Assembly (NCBI RefSeq): GCF_018614095.1 | Contig: NZ_JAGGOY010000059.1 | Location: 1 to 48,623 of the forward strand | Length of the DNA: 48,623 bases | From: Streptomyces sp. ISL-87 | GTDB lineage: Bacteria; Actinomycetota; Actinomycetes; Streptomycetales; Streptomycetaceae | Reading direction: 5' to 3' | In this document: positions 26,334 to 35,446 of the stretch, in pieces | How the letters are laid out: every line of letters starts with the position of its first letter | How positions within the stretch are numbered: position 1 is the stretch's first letter | Notes under the pieces: generated by a model | What the model was told of the DNA's origin: nothing | What the model saw: the letters and a program-made list of their open reading frames with translations, nothing else | The model's database searches: none | Position numbers and translations under genes: made by a program

Positions 26334-28250
26334 GTGCTGCTGCCCCGCATCAAGGGACCGCGCGATCTGGACCGGCTCAGCCAGGAGGAGCTCAAGCAGC
26401 TCGCCGCCGAGATCAGGTCTTTCCTCGTCGACGCCGTCTCCAAGACCGGCGGGCACCTCGGCCCCAACCTCGGCGTGGTCGAACTGACGATCGCTCTGCA
26501 CCGGGTCTTCGAGTCGCCCAAGGACAAGGTCCTCTTCGACACCGGCCACCAGGCCTACGTCCACAAGCTGCTCACGGGCCGCCAGGACTTCGGCAGCCTG
26601 CGTTCCAAGGGCGGCCTCTCCGGCTACCCCTCGCGCGCCGAGTCCGACCACGACGTGATCGAGAACTCCCACGCCTCCACCGTGCTGGGCTGGGCCGACG
26701 GCCTGGCGAAGGCCAACGAGGTGCTGGGCCGCGAGGACCACCACGTCGCCGCCGTCATCGGTGACGGCGCGCTGACCGGCGGCATGGCCTGGGAGGCGCT
26801 GAACAACATCGCCGCCGCCAAGGACCGGCCCCTGGTGATCGTCGTCAACGACAACGAGCGCTCGTACGGCCCCACCATCGGCGGCCTCGCGAACCACCTG
26901 GCCACCCTGCGCACCACGGACGGCTACGAGCGCTTCCTGGCCCGCGGCAAGGAGATCCTGGAGCGCACCCCGGTCGTCGGGAAGCCGCTCTTCGAGACCC
27001 TGCACGGCGCCAAGAAGGGCCTCAAGGACTTCATCGCCCCGCAGGGCATGTTCGAGGACCTCGGCCTGAAGTACATCGGGCCCATCGACGGACACGACAT
27101 CGAGGCCCTGGAGTCCGCCCTCACGCGCGCCAAGCGCTTCAGCGGCCCGGTCATCGTGCACTGCCTCACCCAGAAGGGCCGGGGCTACGAACCGGCCGTC
27201 CAGGACGAGGCGGACCGTTTCCACGCGGTCGGCGTCATCCACCCGGACACGGGCCTGCCCGTCTCCACCGACGCCGCGAGCTGGACCTCCGTCTTCGCCG
27301 ACGAGATGGTCAAGCTCGGCAAGGAGCGCAAGGACATCGTCGCGATCACCGCGGCCATGCTCCAGCCCGTCGGCCTGAAGAAGTTCGCGGACGCCTTCCC
27401 GGACCGGATCTTCGACGTCGGCATCGCCGAGCAGCACGGCGCCACTTCGGCGGCGGGTCTGGCCACCGGCGGCGCCCACCCGGTCTTCGCGGTGTACGCG
27501 ACCTTCCTCAACCGTGCCTTCGACCAGGTCCTGATGGACGTGGCCCTGCACAAGTGCGGAGTCACCTTCGTCCTGGACCGGGCCGGCGTCACCGGTACCG
27601 ACGGCGCCTCCCACAACGGTATGTGGGACATGTCGATCATGCAGGTGGTGCCCGGCCTGCGGCTGGCCGCCCCGCGTGACGCCGAACAGCTGCGCGCCCA
27701 GCTGCGCGAGGCCGTCGAGGTCAAGGACGCGCCGACCGTCGTGCGCTACTCCAAGGGCGTCGTCGGCCCGGCCGTCCCGGCCGTCGGCAAGATCGGCGGC
27801 ATGGACGTCCTGCGCGCCCCGGCCGACGAGGTCACCCGGCCGGACGTACTCCTCGTATCGGTCGGCGCGCTCGCCCCGATGTGCCTGGAGATCGCCGGCC
27901 TGCTCGACAAGCAGGGCATCTCCACGACCGTCGTCGACCCCCGCTGGGTCAAGCCGGTGGACGAGGCCCTGGCCCCGCTCGCCGACCGGCACCGGGTGGT
28001 CGTCACCGTCGAGGACAACGGCCGTACCGGCGGTGTGGGCGCCGCCGTCTCGCAGGCGCTGCGCGACGCGGGTGTCGACGTACCGCTGCGCGACTTCGGC
28101 ATCCCGCAGCGCTTCCTCGACCACGCCTCCCGCAAGGAGGTCATGGCCGAGATCGGGCTGACCGCACCGGACATCGCCCGGCAGGTCACCGGCCTGGTGG
28201 CCAAGCTGGACGGGCGCTGCGAGAGCGAGGCGGCCGCCGCCATCGACTAG
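26334..28250 (+). CDS. dxs: 1-Deoxy-D-xylulose-5-phosphate synthase
   Basis: 638 residues from a GTG six bases after AAGGAGG. It condenses pyruvate and glyceraldehyde 3-phosphate to 1-deoxyxylulose 5-phosphate using thiamine diphosphate, the first step of the MEP isoprenoid pathway. The N-terminal domain has DTGHQAYVHKLLTGR and the cofactor motif GDGALTGGMAWEALNN. The middle domain has the catalytic Glu in IAEQHG, and the end is a transketolase C-terminal domain. Length matches the family. It is preceded by the alternating tract and followed by a hairpin. Confidence 0.96.
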   Translation: MLLPRIKGPRDLDRLSQEELKQLAAEIRSFLVDAVSKTGGHLGPNLGVVELTIALHRVFESPKDKVLFDTGHQAYVHKLLTGRQDFGSLRSKGGLSGYPSRAESDHDVIENSHASTVLGWADGLAKANEVLGREDHHVAAVIGDGALTGGMAWEALNNIAAAKDRPLVIVVNDNERSYGPTIGGLANHLATLRTTDGYERFLARGKEILERTPVVGKPLFETLHGAKKGLKDFIAPQGMFEDLGLKYIGPIDGHDIEALESALTRAKRFSGPVIVHCLTQKGRGYEPAVQDEADRFHAVGVIHPDTGLPVSTDAASWTSVFADEMVKLGKERKDIVAITAAMLQPVGLKKFADAFPDRIFDVGIAEQHGATSAAGLATGGAHPVFAVYATFLNRAFDQVLMDVALHKCGVTFVLDRAGVTGTDGASHNGMWDMSIMQVVPGLRLAAPRDAEQLRAQLREAVEVKDAPTVVRYSKGVVGPAVPAVGKIGGMDVLRAPADEVTRPDVLLVSVGALAPMCLEIAGLLDKQGISTTVVDPRWVKPVDEALAPLADRHRVVVTVEDNGRTGGVGAAVSQALRDAGVDVPLRDFGIPQRFLDHASRKEVMAEIGLTAPDIARQVTGLVAKLDGRCESEAAAAID

Positions 28251-28290
28251 GCCCCGGGGGCGGTCCTAGATCGCCGCGCGGTTGCACGTC

Positions 28291-28334
28291 ACGGGCCGGG
28301 AGATCACCCTTGAGGGGTGGGCCTCCCGGCCCGT
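28291..28334 (+). terminator. Hairpin between dxs and the amino-acid permease gene
   Basis: Twelve perfect base pairs (28291-28302 with 28323-28334) enclose a 20-base loop that can itself form a short stem. It lies 41 bp after dxs and 33 bp before the next start, so it may end dxs transcription or act as a leader structure. Confidence 0.65.
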
Positions 28335-28367
28335 TCCTGTGCGTCGTCACCTTTCGGAGGTGCGTCG

Positions 28368-29864
28368 GTGAGTACGGATTCGAACAGTCCGTTCCGCACG
28401 AAGTCGGTGGAACAGTCCATCCGCGACACGGAGGAGCCCGAACACGCGCTCCGAAAGTCGCTCTCCGCCTGGGACCTGACCGTCTTCGGCGTCGGCGTCA
28501 TCATCGGTACCGGCATCTTCGTCCTCACCGGCAAGGTCGCCAAGGAGACCGCCGGCCCGGCAACCGCCCTGGCCTTCGTGGCCGCCGGCGTGGTCTGCGC
28601 CCTCGCCGCCCTCTGCTACGCCGAGTTCGCCTCGACCGTCCCGGTCGCCGGCTCGGCGTACACCTTCTCGTACGCCTCGATCGGCGAGCTCCCGGCCTGG
28701 ATCATCGGCTGGGACCTGGTGCTGGAGTTCGCGCTCGGCACCGCGGTCGTCGCCGTCGGCTGGTCCGGGTACGTGCGCTCGCTGATGGACAACGTCGACG
28801 TCCACCTGCCCGCGGCGCTCCAGGGGCCGGACGTACCCGGTGGCCATTTCGACCTGCTGGCCTTCGTACTGGTGCTGGTCCTGACCGCGGTCCTGGTCGT
28901 CGGGGTGAAGCTCTCCGCCCGGATCACCGCGGTCGTCGTCGCGATCAAGGTCACCGTCGTCCTCATCGTGATCATCGCGGGCCTGTTCTTCATCACGAGC
29001 AGCAACTACGAGCCGTTCATCCCGAAGGCCCAGCCACAGAAGGGCGGATCAGGCCTGGACGCGCCACTCGTCCAGCTGATCTTCGGCTACGAGCCGACCA
29101 ACTTCGGCGTCATGGGCATCTTCACCGCGGCCTCCGTCGTCTTCTTCGCCTTCATCGGCTTCGACGTCGTCGCCACCGCCGCCGAGGAGACCAAGCTGCC
29201 GCAGAGGGACATGCCCCGTGGCATCATCGGCTCGCTGATCATCTGCACCGTGCTGTACGTGGCGGTCTCGCTCGTGGTCACCGGCATGCAGAACTACACG
29301 CAGCTGTCCACGAGCGCGCCACTGGCCGACGCCTTCAAATCCGCCGGGCATCCGGTGTACGGAGGCATCATCAGCTTCGGCGCGGCCGTGGGCCTGACCA
29401 CGGTGTGCATGATCCTGCTGCTGGGCCAGACCCGCGTGTTCTTCGCGATGAGCCGCGACGGCCTGCTGCCGCGCTTCTTCTCGCGGACCCACCCGAAGTT
29501 CCGCACCCCGTACCGGCCGACCATTCTGCTCGGCGTGATCATCGCGATCGTCGCCGGATTCACCAGCATCAACGAGCTGGCGACGCTGGTGAACATCGGC
29601 ACGCTCTTCGCCTTCGTGGTCGTGGCCCTCGGCGTGATCATCCTGCGCCGCACCCGCCCCGACCTGCACCGGTCCTTCCGTACCCCGCTGGTGCCGCTGG
29701 TCCCGATCCTGTCGATCGCCACCTCCGTCTGGCTGATGCTCAACCTGCCGGCCGAGACCTGGGTGCGCTTCGGGATCTGGATGGTGGTCGGCCTCTTCGT
29801 CTACTTCCTGTACGGCCGCCACAACAGCCGCCTCGGCCGCCTGGGCCAGGACGCGAAGTACTAG
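28368..29864 (+). CDS. Amino acid permease, APC superfamily (cationic amino acid transporter type)
   Basis: 498 residues from a GTG preceded by CGGAGG. About 12 membrane helices are visible, starting with LTVFGVGVIIGTGIFVLTGKVA, the substrate-binding GxGIF motif of the family. Helix 6 carries FAFIGFDVVATAAEE and the loop after it PQRDMPRGIIGSL, typical of the CAT/YfnA group. It probably exchanges or imports amino acids at the cytoplasmic membrane; the substrate cannot be told from sequence. It is convergent with the LCP gene. Confidence 0.88.
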   Translation: MSTDSNSPFRTKSVEQSIRDTEEPEHALRKSLSAWDLTVFGVGVIIGTGIFVLTGKVAKETAGPATALAFVAAGVVCALAALCYAEFASTVPVAGSAYTFSYASIGELPAWIIGWDLVLEFALGTAVVAVGWSGYVRSLMDNVDVHLPAALQGPDVPGGHFDLLAFVLVLVLTAVLVVGVKLSARITAVVVAIKVTVVLIVIIAGLFFITSSNYEPFIPKAQPQKGGSGLDAPLVQLIFGYEPTNFGVMGIFTAASVVFFAFIGFDVVATAAEETKLPQRDMPRGIIGSLIICTVLYVAVSLVVTGMQNYTQLSTSAPLADAFKSAGHPVYGGIISFGAAVGLTTVCMILLLGQTRVFFAMSRDGLLPRFFSRTHPKFRTPYRPTILLGVIIAIVAGFTSINELATLVNIGTLFAFVVVALGVIILRRTRPDLHRSFRTPLVPLVPILSIATSVWLMLNLPAETWVRFGIWMVVGLFVYFLYGRHNSRLGRLGQDAKY

Positions 29865-29880
29865 CCCCGGGCGCGAAAAC

Positions 29881-29918
29881 GAAGCCGGCTGTACGGGTTC
29901 ACCCGTACAGCCGGCTTC
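29881..29918. terminator. Bidirectional terminator between convergent genes
   Basis: Seventeen perfect base pairs (29881-29897 with 29902-29918) around loop TTCA, between the permease stop and the LCP stop. Confidence 0.9.
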
Positions 29919-29935
29919 ATCACGTGCGCGTGCCG

Positions 29936-31024
29936 TCAGCCCTTGGCGGGGGAGTCCTTCGCCGAGGCCGGGACCTTCTTGTCGGCCCGCAGGGCCTCCC
30001 ACAGCTGGGTCGCCTGCGGCTCCGCGACGATGACGCGGTTCGGGTCGACCTTGTCGTACGCCACCGGGAGCATGATCGTCTCCATGGTGTCCGGGTCCAC
30101 GCCCTTCATGCTCTGCGCGAAGTCGGACAGCGCGGTGAGCGAGGCGAGGTCGGAGTCGGTGGTCAGCGACTTGGTGCCGGCGTCGGCGAGCTTGTACAGC
30201 TGCGCCGGGTTGCCGAAGGCGTCCTGCTTCTTGATCTCGGAAAGCATCGCCATCATGAACTGCTGCTGGAGGCCTATGCGCCCGAGGTCGCTGCCGTCTC
30301 CGTAGCCGTAGCGGGTACGGACGAACTTGAGCGAGTCGGTGCCGTTCAGCCGGTGCGGACCCGCGTCGAGCTTGAGGCCGCCCTTCTCACCGGTCATCGG
30401 CTTGTCGAGGGTGACGGTGACGCCGCCGAGCGCGTCCACCAGGCCCTTGAAGCCGGCGAAGTCCACCTCGACGAAGTGGTCCACGCGGATCCCGGACAGC
30501 TGCTCCACGGTCTTGACTACGCAGGCCGGGCCGGCGAGGGAGTAGACGGAGTTGAACATGACCCGGTTCGCGGACGGCAGGGTCTTGCCGTCCTTGTCCT
30601 TGCACTCGGGCCGGGTGATCAGGGTGTCGCGCGGGATGCTCACCGCGGTGGCCTTGGACCGGCCCTCGGGTATGTGCACGAGCATCGCAGTGTCGGAACG
30701 GGCCCCGCTGACATCGCCGTGGTCGAGGTCGCCGTTGGCCCCGGCCCGTGAATCGGAGCCGAGCACCAGGACGTTCTGCGCGCCCGCGACGACCTTCTTG
30801 GGCCGGTTGTCCCCGATCGCCTGGTCCAGGTCGACGCTGTCGATGTTGCCGTTGAGGTGGCTGTACGCCCACCAGCCGGCGCCGCCGGCGGCCAGGAGCA
30901 GGACGAGGAGGGTCAGCAGGATACCCCGCCTGATGCGCTGTCCACGGGTACGGACGCGCTTGCGTCCCCGGCCGGGGCGGTCGGGGGCTTGGCGATGGTC
31001 CGGTGTCTTGACGTCCTGGCTCAT
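29936..31024 (-). CDS. LytR-CpsA-Psr (LCP) family glycopolymer transferase
   Basis: 362 residues. A basic cytoplasmic tail is followed by one membrane helix (ILLTLLVLLLAAGGAGWWAY) and an extracellular LCP domain. Conserved features are VLVLGSDSRAG, ARSDTAMLVHI, VSIPRDT and FVRTRYGYGDGSDLGRIGLQQQF, which hold the Asp and Arg residues for the lipid pyrophosphate and metal. LCP enzymes move undecaprenyl-linked glycopolymers onto peptidoglycan. It is divergent from the surface-polymer genes that follow, which fits a role in attaching their product. No LytR_C extension is present. Confidence 0.9.
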   Translation of the reverse strand: MSQDVKTPDHRQAPDRPGRGRKRVRTRGQRIRRGILLTLLVLLLAAGGAGWWAYSHLNGNIDSVDLDQAIGDNRPKKVVAGAQNVLVLGSDSRAGANGDLDHGDVSGARSDTAMLVHIPEGRSKATAVSIPRDTLITRPECKDKDGKTLPSANRVMFNSVYSLAGPACVVKTVEQLSGIRVDHFVEVDFAGFKGLVDALGGVTVTLDKPMTGEKGGLKLDAGPHRLNGTDSLKFVRTRYGYGDGSDLGRIGLQQQFMMAMLSEIKKQDAFGNPAQLYKLADAGTKSLTTDSDLASLTALSDFAQSMKGVDPDTMETIMLPVAYDKVDPNRVIVAEPQATQLWEALRADKKVPASAKDSPAKG

Positions 31025-31244
31025 CCTGCTTCAGTCCTCAATCGTGGTGGCCGGCGTGGGTGTTGGAGGGGGCGGATCCCGGGGCGCAGTAGGTGAACGC
31101 CCGCTTATGCCACGCTGACCGTGCACTATAGACAGATATTCCGACTGGCGTGCGTCCCGGGTCCGGGAATGAGGAATCTGTTCGCCGAACTACAATCCGC
31201 ACGGTGGCCGTCAGCCGGCCGTGAGGACGCAGGAGGGCAACGCC

Positions 31245-32369
31245 ATGCGGATGAGGTCGGGAGGTGCCGTGGGCCGGGGAGCAGCCGAACAGACCGGCGG
31301 GCACCAGAGCGCAGCAGCCGCGTTCCGGGCCGAGTCCGTCATCGACGGCCGCTGGCTGACGCGCGGCCTCGACGGCCGTCTCACGGCGTACGCGCGCACC
31401 TCCGACGGGCTGCTGCGCTGGACCGAGACGCAGCCCGGCGGGCCGCAGTGGAAGGGGCCGGAGTTCTTCCCCGCCCCGCACATCGCGAGCCTGTCCGTCG
31501 CCCAGGGTGCCGACGGCTTCATCCACTTCGTGGGCCGCCGCACGCTCCAGGGGAAGGGCGGCAGCACGACGGTCGACCTCGCGCACGCCATCCAGTACCA
31601 GAGCGGCCGGCCCCTCGCCGAGTGGCAGTCGCTGGGCAACCCGCACCGCGACCCCGCCCGGGCTCCCTTCGTCGGGGACCCCGTGGTGGCCGTCGCCGCG
31701 AGCGGGGCGACGTACGTCTTCATCGGCAACGCCTCCGGCGCCCTGGCCGTGCGCCGGGAGTCCGCGGCCGGCAAGTGGCGGCCCTGGCAGGGCATCAAGG
31801 GCAAGGGCGTACGCGCCGACATGGCCCCGGTGTCCCTCGCGTCCGGGCTGATCGAGGCCCTGGTGCCCATGGAGCCGGGCGCGATGCGCTGCTGCCAGCC
31901 GGAGCAGGACGCCGACCTGCTGCGGGTGCAGGACCTGCAGATCGCGCCGGCCGAGTACAGCGCCGTGGGACTCGAAACGGCGCCGGGCCGGGTCACGTAC
32001 TACTGGAGCGATCCGGCGACCACGGGCCTGTTCGCGTACCGGGCGGGCGGCTGGGTGATCCCGCTCGGCGGCACCGCGGCGCCGGGCCGGATCGCGGCCC
32101 TGCGGACGATGATCGACGGTTACGACTGCACGGTCCTCGCACACCGCGGACTCGACGGCCAGGTCGTCCTCGGGGCCTTCGGCACGGAGAACGAGGGCGC
32201 CGGCGTGTGGTGGTCGCCGACCGGGGAGTGGTGTGCCGAGGCCCCGGCCCTGACGCTCGACCACTACGGCCGCGTCGTGGTCGCCTTCCTCGATGCCGAG
32301 GGCGGGCTGCGGGTCGCGAGGCAGGGCCCGGAGGGCGGATTCGCGATGGAGCCTTCCGTTCGGATTTGA
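31245..32369 (+). CDS. Conserved hypothetical protein with propeller-like repeats
   Basis: 374 residues from the ATG at 31245, chosen because GGAGGG at 31232-31237 is well placed; a GTG eight codons earlier is the alternative. It shows repeated modules with aromatic and Gly-rich strands (GRLTAYARTSDGLLRWTE, GFIHFVGRR, GATYVFIGNASG, GLFAYRAGGWVIPLGG), suggesting a beta-propeller or lectin-like fold. No signal peptide or catalytic motif is seen, and I do not recognise a named family. It sits between the LCP gene and the Stealth genes. Confidence 0.75.
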   Translation: MRMRSGGAVGRGAAEQTGGHQSAAAAFRAESVIDGRWLTRGLDGRLTAYARTSDGLLRWTETQPGGPQWKGPEFFPAPHIASLSVAQGADGFIHFVGRRTLQGKGGSTTVDLAHAIQYQSGRPLAEWQSLGNPHRDPARAPFVGDPVVAVAASGATYVFIGNASGALAVRRESAAGKWRPWQGIKGKGVRADMAPVSLASGLIEALVPMEPGAMRCCQPEQDADLLRVQDLQIAPAEYSAVGLETAPGRVTYYWSDPATTGLFAYRAGGWVIPLGGTAAPGRIAALRTMIDGYDCTVLAHRGLDGQVVLGAFGTENEGAGVWWSPTGEWCAEAPALTLDHYGRVVVAFLDAEGGLRVARQGPEGGFAMEPSVRI

Positions 32370-32632
32370 CTGGATTCCGTCGTGTGACCGTCACCACATC
32401 GAAATCATTCGTACGCCGCAAGTTCATTTCAGGTCCGTAACGGCCCTCTGGAATCGATGGCCATGGATGGACGGCCCGTAGCACCAGATGTAAAGATTCA
32501 GTAATGCTGAGCCAGCCGACAGGGGCAACCCCTCCCGGCTGTTTTCGGACGCGGTTGTGATCGAAGGGACGTTTCGGAGCAGCGACACCCGGTTCGGTTG
32601 GGGGGCCGTGGGTACCTGTTGTCGTTTGCTGG

Positions 32633-32665
32633 TCGTGCAGTCCGGGGAGACCCCGGACTGCACGA
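32633..32665 (+). promoter_or_regulatory. Perfect hairpin in the leader of the Stealth operon
   Basis: Fifteen perfect base pairs (32633-32647 with 32651-32665) with loop AGA, 32 bp before the chosen start of the Stealth gene. It could terminate stray transcription from upstream, or control or stabilise the operon message. The rest of 32370-32697 is AT-richer than average and shows no gene, so it probably contains the promoter. Confidence 0.75.
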
Positions 32666-32697
32666 CAGCTCGTGATTCTTGGATGGTGCGGAAGTCT

Positions 32698-34497
32698 GTG
32701 AGCCTCAAGAACCCTGAGGCGAGTGCCCTGGTCGCGTCCTACCGATCGCTGTTGCCCGTCCGGGCGCGCCGCAGGATCGTGCGCCGGGTGCCACGTCCGC
32801 TGCGTCGTGGCGTCATGGCGGTCCTGGCCTCCTTCGACTCCTTTCGCTCCGCCCTGCTGACCCGCGCGCTCGGAGGCCGTTCCAGCGGCGCCCGGCACAG
32901 CGCGCGCGGCGCGCTGCGCGTCGTCCGCATCGGCGGCAAGCACATGCGGGCCGTCGTCGTCCCCGGCGCCACCGAGTGGGCGGCCCGCGCCCGCAACCTG
33001 CACCTGCTCGTCGGGATGCTGGAGGAAGCGGAGATCGACTTCTTCTGCATCCGCGGCACCGCCAAGAACCTGCCCTGCGTGGCCGTCCCCTCCGTATGGC
33101 GCGAGGACGTCGAAGAGGTCCTCCAGATCGGCTTCGGACACAACCCCGGCTACGTCGGCGAGTCCTCGGGCACCCAGATGCGCTCGGGCGCCAGCGCCGC
33201 CACCTGGCGCAAGCTCCGCCACGACAAGGTGCTGCGCCTGGCGTGGAACGTCTGCGACCCCTCCGGCCACCTCATCTTCGGGCCCGAGTCCGGAGTCGAG
33301 CTGGAGTTCTGGGCCGAGGAGGCGGGGGAGTACGTCGCCCCGCGCCCCAACAGCGTCGTGACCACCGCCGGTGTCGCCGAGGAACGCCGCTGGGCCGAGC
33401 AGAAGCTCTTCAGCCCCGTCCCCCAGCTCTACACCACCGGCCAGACCCGCACGCTGTCCGAGTTCACCGCGCCGCTGCCGGGCGACCACCTCTTCCCCGT
33501 CGACGTCGTCTACACCTGGGTCGACGACTCCGACCCGGTCTGGCGCGCCTCCAAGGAGGCCGCGCGCGGCAGCGCCGGCGACGGCACCGGAGCCCCCCTG
33601 CACGAGCAGGCCGCCAACGACTCCCGCTTCAAGAGCCGCGACGAGCTGCGGTACTCCCTGCGCTCGATCCACCAGTACGCCCCGTGGGTGCGCAACATCT
33701 ACCTCGTCACCGCGGGCCAGGCCCCCGGCTGGCTCAACCTGGAGTACCCCGGCCTGCGCGTGGTCGACCACCGCGAGATCTTCGCCGACCCCGGTGCGCT
33801 GCCGACCTTCAACTCGCACGCCATCGAGAGCCAGCTGCACCACATCGAGGACCTCTCGGAGCACTTCCTCTACCTCAACGACGACGTGTTCTTCGGCCGG
33901 CCGGTGACCCCCGGGCAGTTCTTCCACCCCAACGGCCTGACCAAGTTCTTCATGTCGAAGGCGCTCATCCCCTCCGGCCGGCGCAGCGAGGAGGACCTCC
34001 CGGTCAACGCGGCGGGCCGCAACAGCCGCAGCCTGATATCCCAGCAGTTCGGCACCTTCATCTCCCAGAAGATGAAGCACACGCCGCACGCGCTGCGGCG
34101 CACCGTCCTCGCCGAGATCGAGCAGGTCTACGAGCGGGCCCACTGGACCACCCAGCACGCGCGCTTCCGCTCGCCCCACGACATACCCGTCGCGTCCTCG
34201 CTGCACCACTACCACGCCTACCACTCGGCCCGGGCGACGGTCGCGGACCTGCGGTACGTGTACATCGACATCGGCGACGGCGGAGCCCAGCAGCGCCTGG
34301 ACCGGCTGGTCGCACGCCGCGACTTCGACACCTTCTGCATCAACGACACGGTGGTCCCCGCCGACCCGGCCGCGCAGGAGCGGATGGTCGGGAACTTCCT
34401 GGAGACGTACTTCCCCGTCCCCAGCCCCTACGAGCTTCCGGGCGCGACCGGCCTTCCGGTGCGCCGCATCAACGAGTTGGGATGTGTGCAGGCATGA
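32698..34497 (+). CDS. Stealth-family sugar-phosphate transferase
   Basis: 599 residues from a GTG (VSLKNPEASAL) with GGAAG upstream. The four Stealth conserved regions are present: CR1 FPVDVVYTWVDDSDPVW near 266; CR2 from RDELRYSLRSIHQYAPWVRNIY (about 314) to HFLYLNDDVFFGRP (about 400); CR3 SSLHHYHAYH near 500; CR4 DTFCINDT near 543. Stealth enzymes transfer hexose-1-phosphate from a nucleotide sugar to make phosphodiester-linked capsule or wall glycans, and relate to the human GlcNAc-1-phosphotransferase. The first 240 residues are a less conserved accessory domain. It overlaps the next gene by 4 bp. Confidence 0.9.
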   Translation: MSLKNPEASALVASYRSLLPVRARRRIVRRVPRPLRRGVMAVLASFDSFRSALLTRALGGRSSGARHSARGALRVVRIGGKHMRAVVVPGATEWAARARNLHLLVGMLEEAEIDFFCIRGTAKNLPCVAVPSVWREDVEEVLQIGFGHNPGYVGESSGTQMRSGASAATWRKLRHDKVLRLAWNVCDPSGHLIFGPESGVELEFWAEEAGEYVAPRPNSVVTTAGVAEERRWAEQKLFSPVPQLYTTGQTRTLSEFTAPLPGDHLFPVDVVYTWVDDSDPVWRASKEAARGSAGDGTGAPLHEQAANDSRFKSRDELRYSLRSIHQYAPWVRNIYLVTAGQAPGWLNLEYPGLRVVDHREIFADPGALPTFNSHAIESQLHHIEDLSEHFLYLNDDVFFGRPVTPGQFFHPNGLTKFFMSKALIPSGRRSEEDLPVNAAGRNSRSLISQQFGTFISQKMKHTPHALRRTVLAEIEQVYERAHWTTQHARFRSPHDIPVASSLHHYHAYHSARATVADLRYVYIDIGDGGAQQRLDRLVARRDFDTFCINDTVVPADPAAQERMVGNFLETYFPVPSPYELPGATGLPVRRINELGCVQA

Positions 34498-35438
34498 GTG
34501 CGCTGCGGAAACGGCTCGGTGCCGCGCGCAGGAAGCTCACCAGGCTCACCGCCGCCCGGCGTGCCTGGCGGCTGATGCTGCCCGTCCTCTTCCCGCTGCG
34601 GGCCAAGCGCTCGGCCCGGCTGCTCTACGCGGCCGTGCTCGACGGGCAGACGGTGAACCTGCACGCCGAGCTGCCGCGATCGGCCGGCACCCCGGACAGC
34701 GCCGAGATCGTCATCGGCACCGGCCGCGGCCGGCACGCCGTCCCGGCACGCATCCACACCGACCGCGAGGGCCGCGTGCTGATGGACGCCGCCGTACTGC
34801 TGGGCGCCGAGGTCGGCGGGGCCCCCGTCACCCCCGGCCGCTGGAAGCTGCGGCTCCAGACGAGGTCCGGGCGCTCCTCGCGCACCATGCCGCTGCTGCT
34901 GAGCAGCCTGCCCGCCCCGTACGAGGGGGGCGCGACCGGCCCGATGGCCGTTTCGCCCGTCACCGGCCGCCGCAACCGGATCGGCCGTACGGCCACCGGC
35001 GCGGCACGCATCATCTGCAGCGCTCCGAAGCCGGGCGTGGAGGTCGTCCACCTCCACATCGGGCACGCCGGCATCCAGGTGGACTTCCGCCTGCTCGGCA
35101 TGGACGCCGAGGGCGGCTGGTGCGAGTTCGTCGCCTCCGGCCGGCGGATCGAGGCCGGGCTGACCGAGGTGGAGGCCGGTGTGTGGCGCGTGGGCGTGCC
35201 GCTGGCCGAGATGACTCCTTCGGGCAGCCGGCCCGAGCACTGGGACGTCGTCTTCTGCTCCAAGGGCCGCCGCCCGGTGCGCGTGGCCCGCAAGCTGCAC
35301 GACGTACGCAACCCGCAGCAGGTCTTCGCCACGCGCAAGATCATGGTCGCGCCCGGGCCGGAGCATTTGATCATGGTCGAATCGCGGTACACAGCCGCCG
35401 GGAACCTCCGGTTCACGTGCAGCGCAGAGGCCGGGTGA
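34494..35438 (+). CDS. Hypothetical beta-rich protein of the Stealth operon
   Basis: 314 residues from an ATG overlapping the Stealth stop (ATGA). The first 40 residues are very basic and contain a short hydrophobic stretch (WRLMLPVLFPL), possibly membrane-associating. The remainder is rich in beta-strand patterns with repeated modules (VNLHAELPRS, WKLRLQTRSGRSS, GVWRVGVPLAEM), similar in style to Ig-like accessory domains of glycosyltransferase clusters. I recognise no catalytic motif. Tight coupling to both neighbours implies a role in the same polymer pathway. Confidence 0.75.
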   Translation: MSALRKRLGAARRKLTRLTAARRAWRLMLPVLFPLRAKRSARLLYAAVLDGQTVNLHAELPRSAGTPDSAEIVIGTGRGRHAVPARIHTDREGRVLMDAAVLLGAEVGGAPVTPGRWKLRLQTRSGRSSRTMPLLLSSLPAPYEGGATGPMAVSPVTGRRNRIGRTATGAARIICSAPKPGVEVVHLHIGHAGIQVDFRLLGMDAEGGWCEFVASGRRIEAGLTEVEAGVWRVGVPLAEMTPSGSRPEHWDVVFCSKGRRPVRVARKLHDVRNPQQVFATRKIMVAPGPEHLIMVESRYTAAGNLRFTCSAEAG

Positions 35439-35446
35439 GGAAGAGT

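Noticed and set aside
25446..28124. Antisense frame of about 890 codons over xylH and dxs
   Set aside because: It spans two well-supported sense genes and shows only shadow composition.
32424..32708. Minus-strand frame in the Stealth operon leader
   Set aside because: It overlaps the hairpin and an AT-richer promoter-like stretch, and resembles no protein family.
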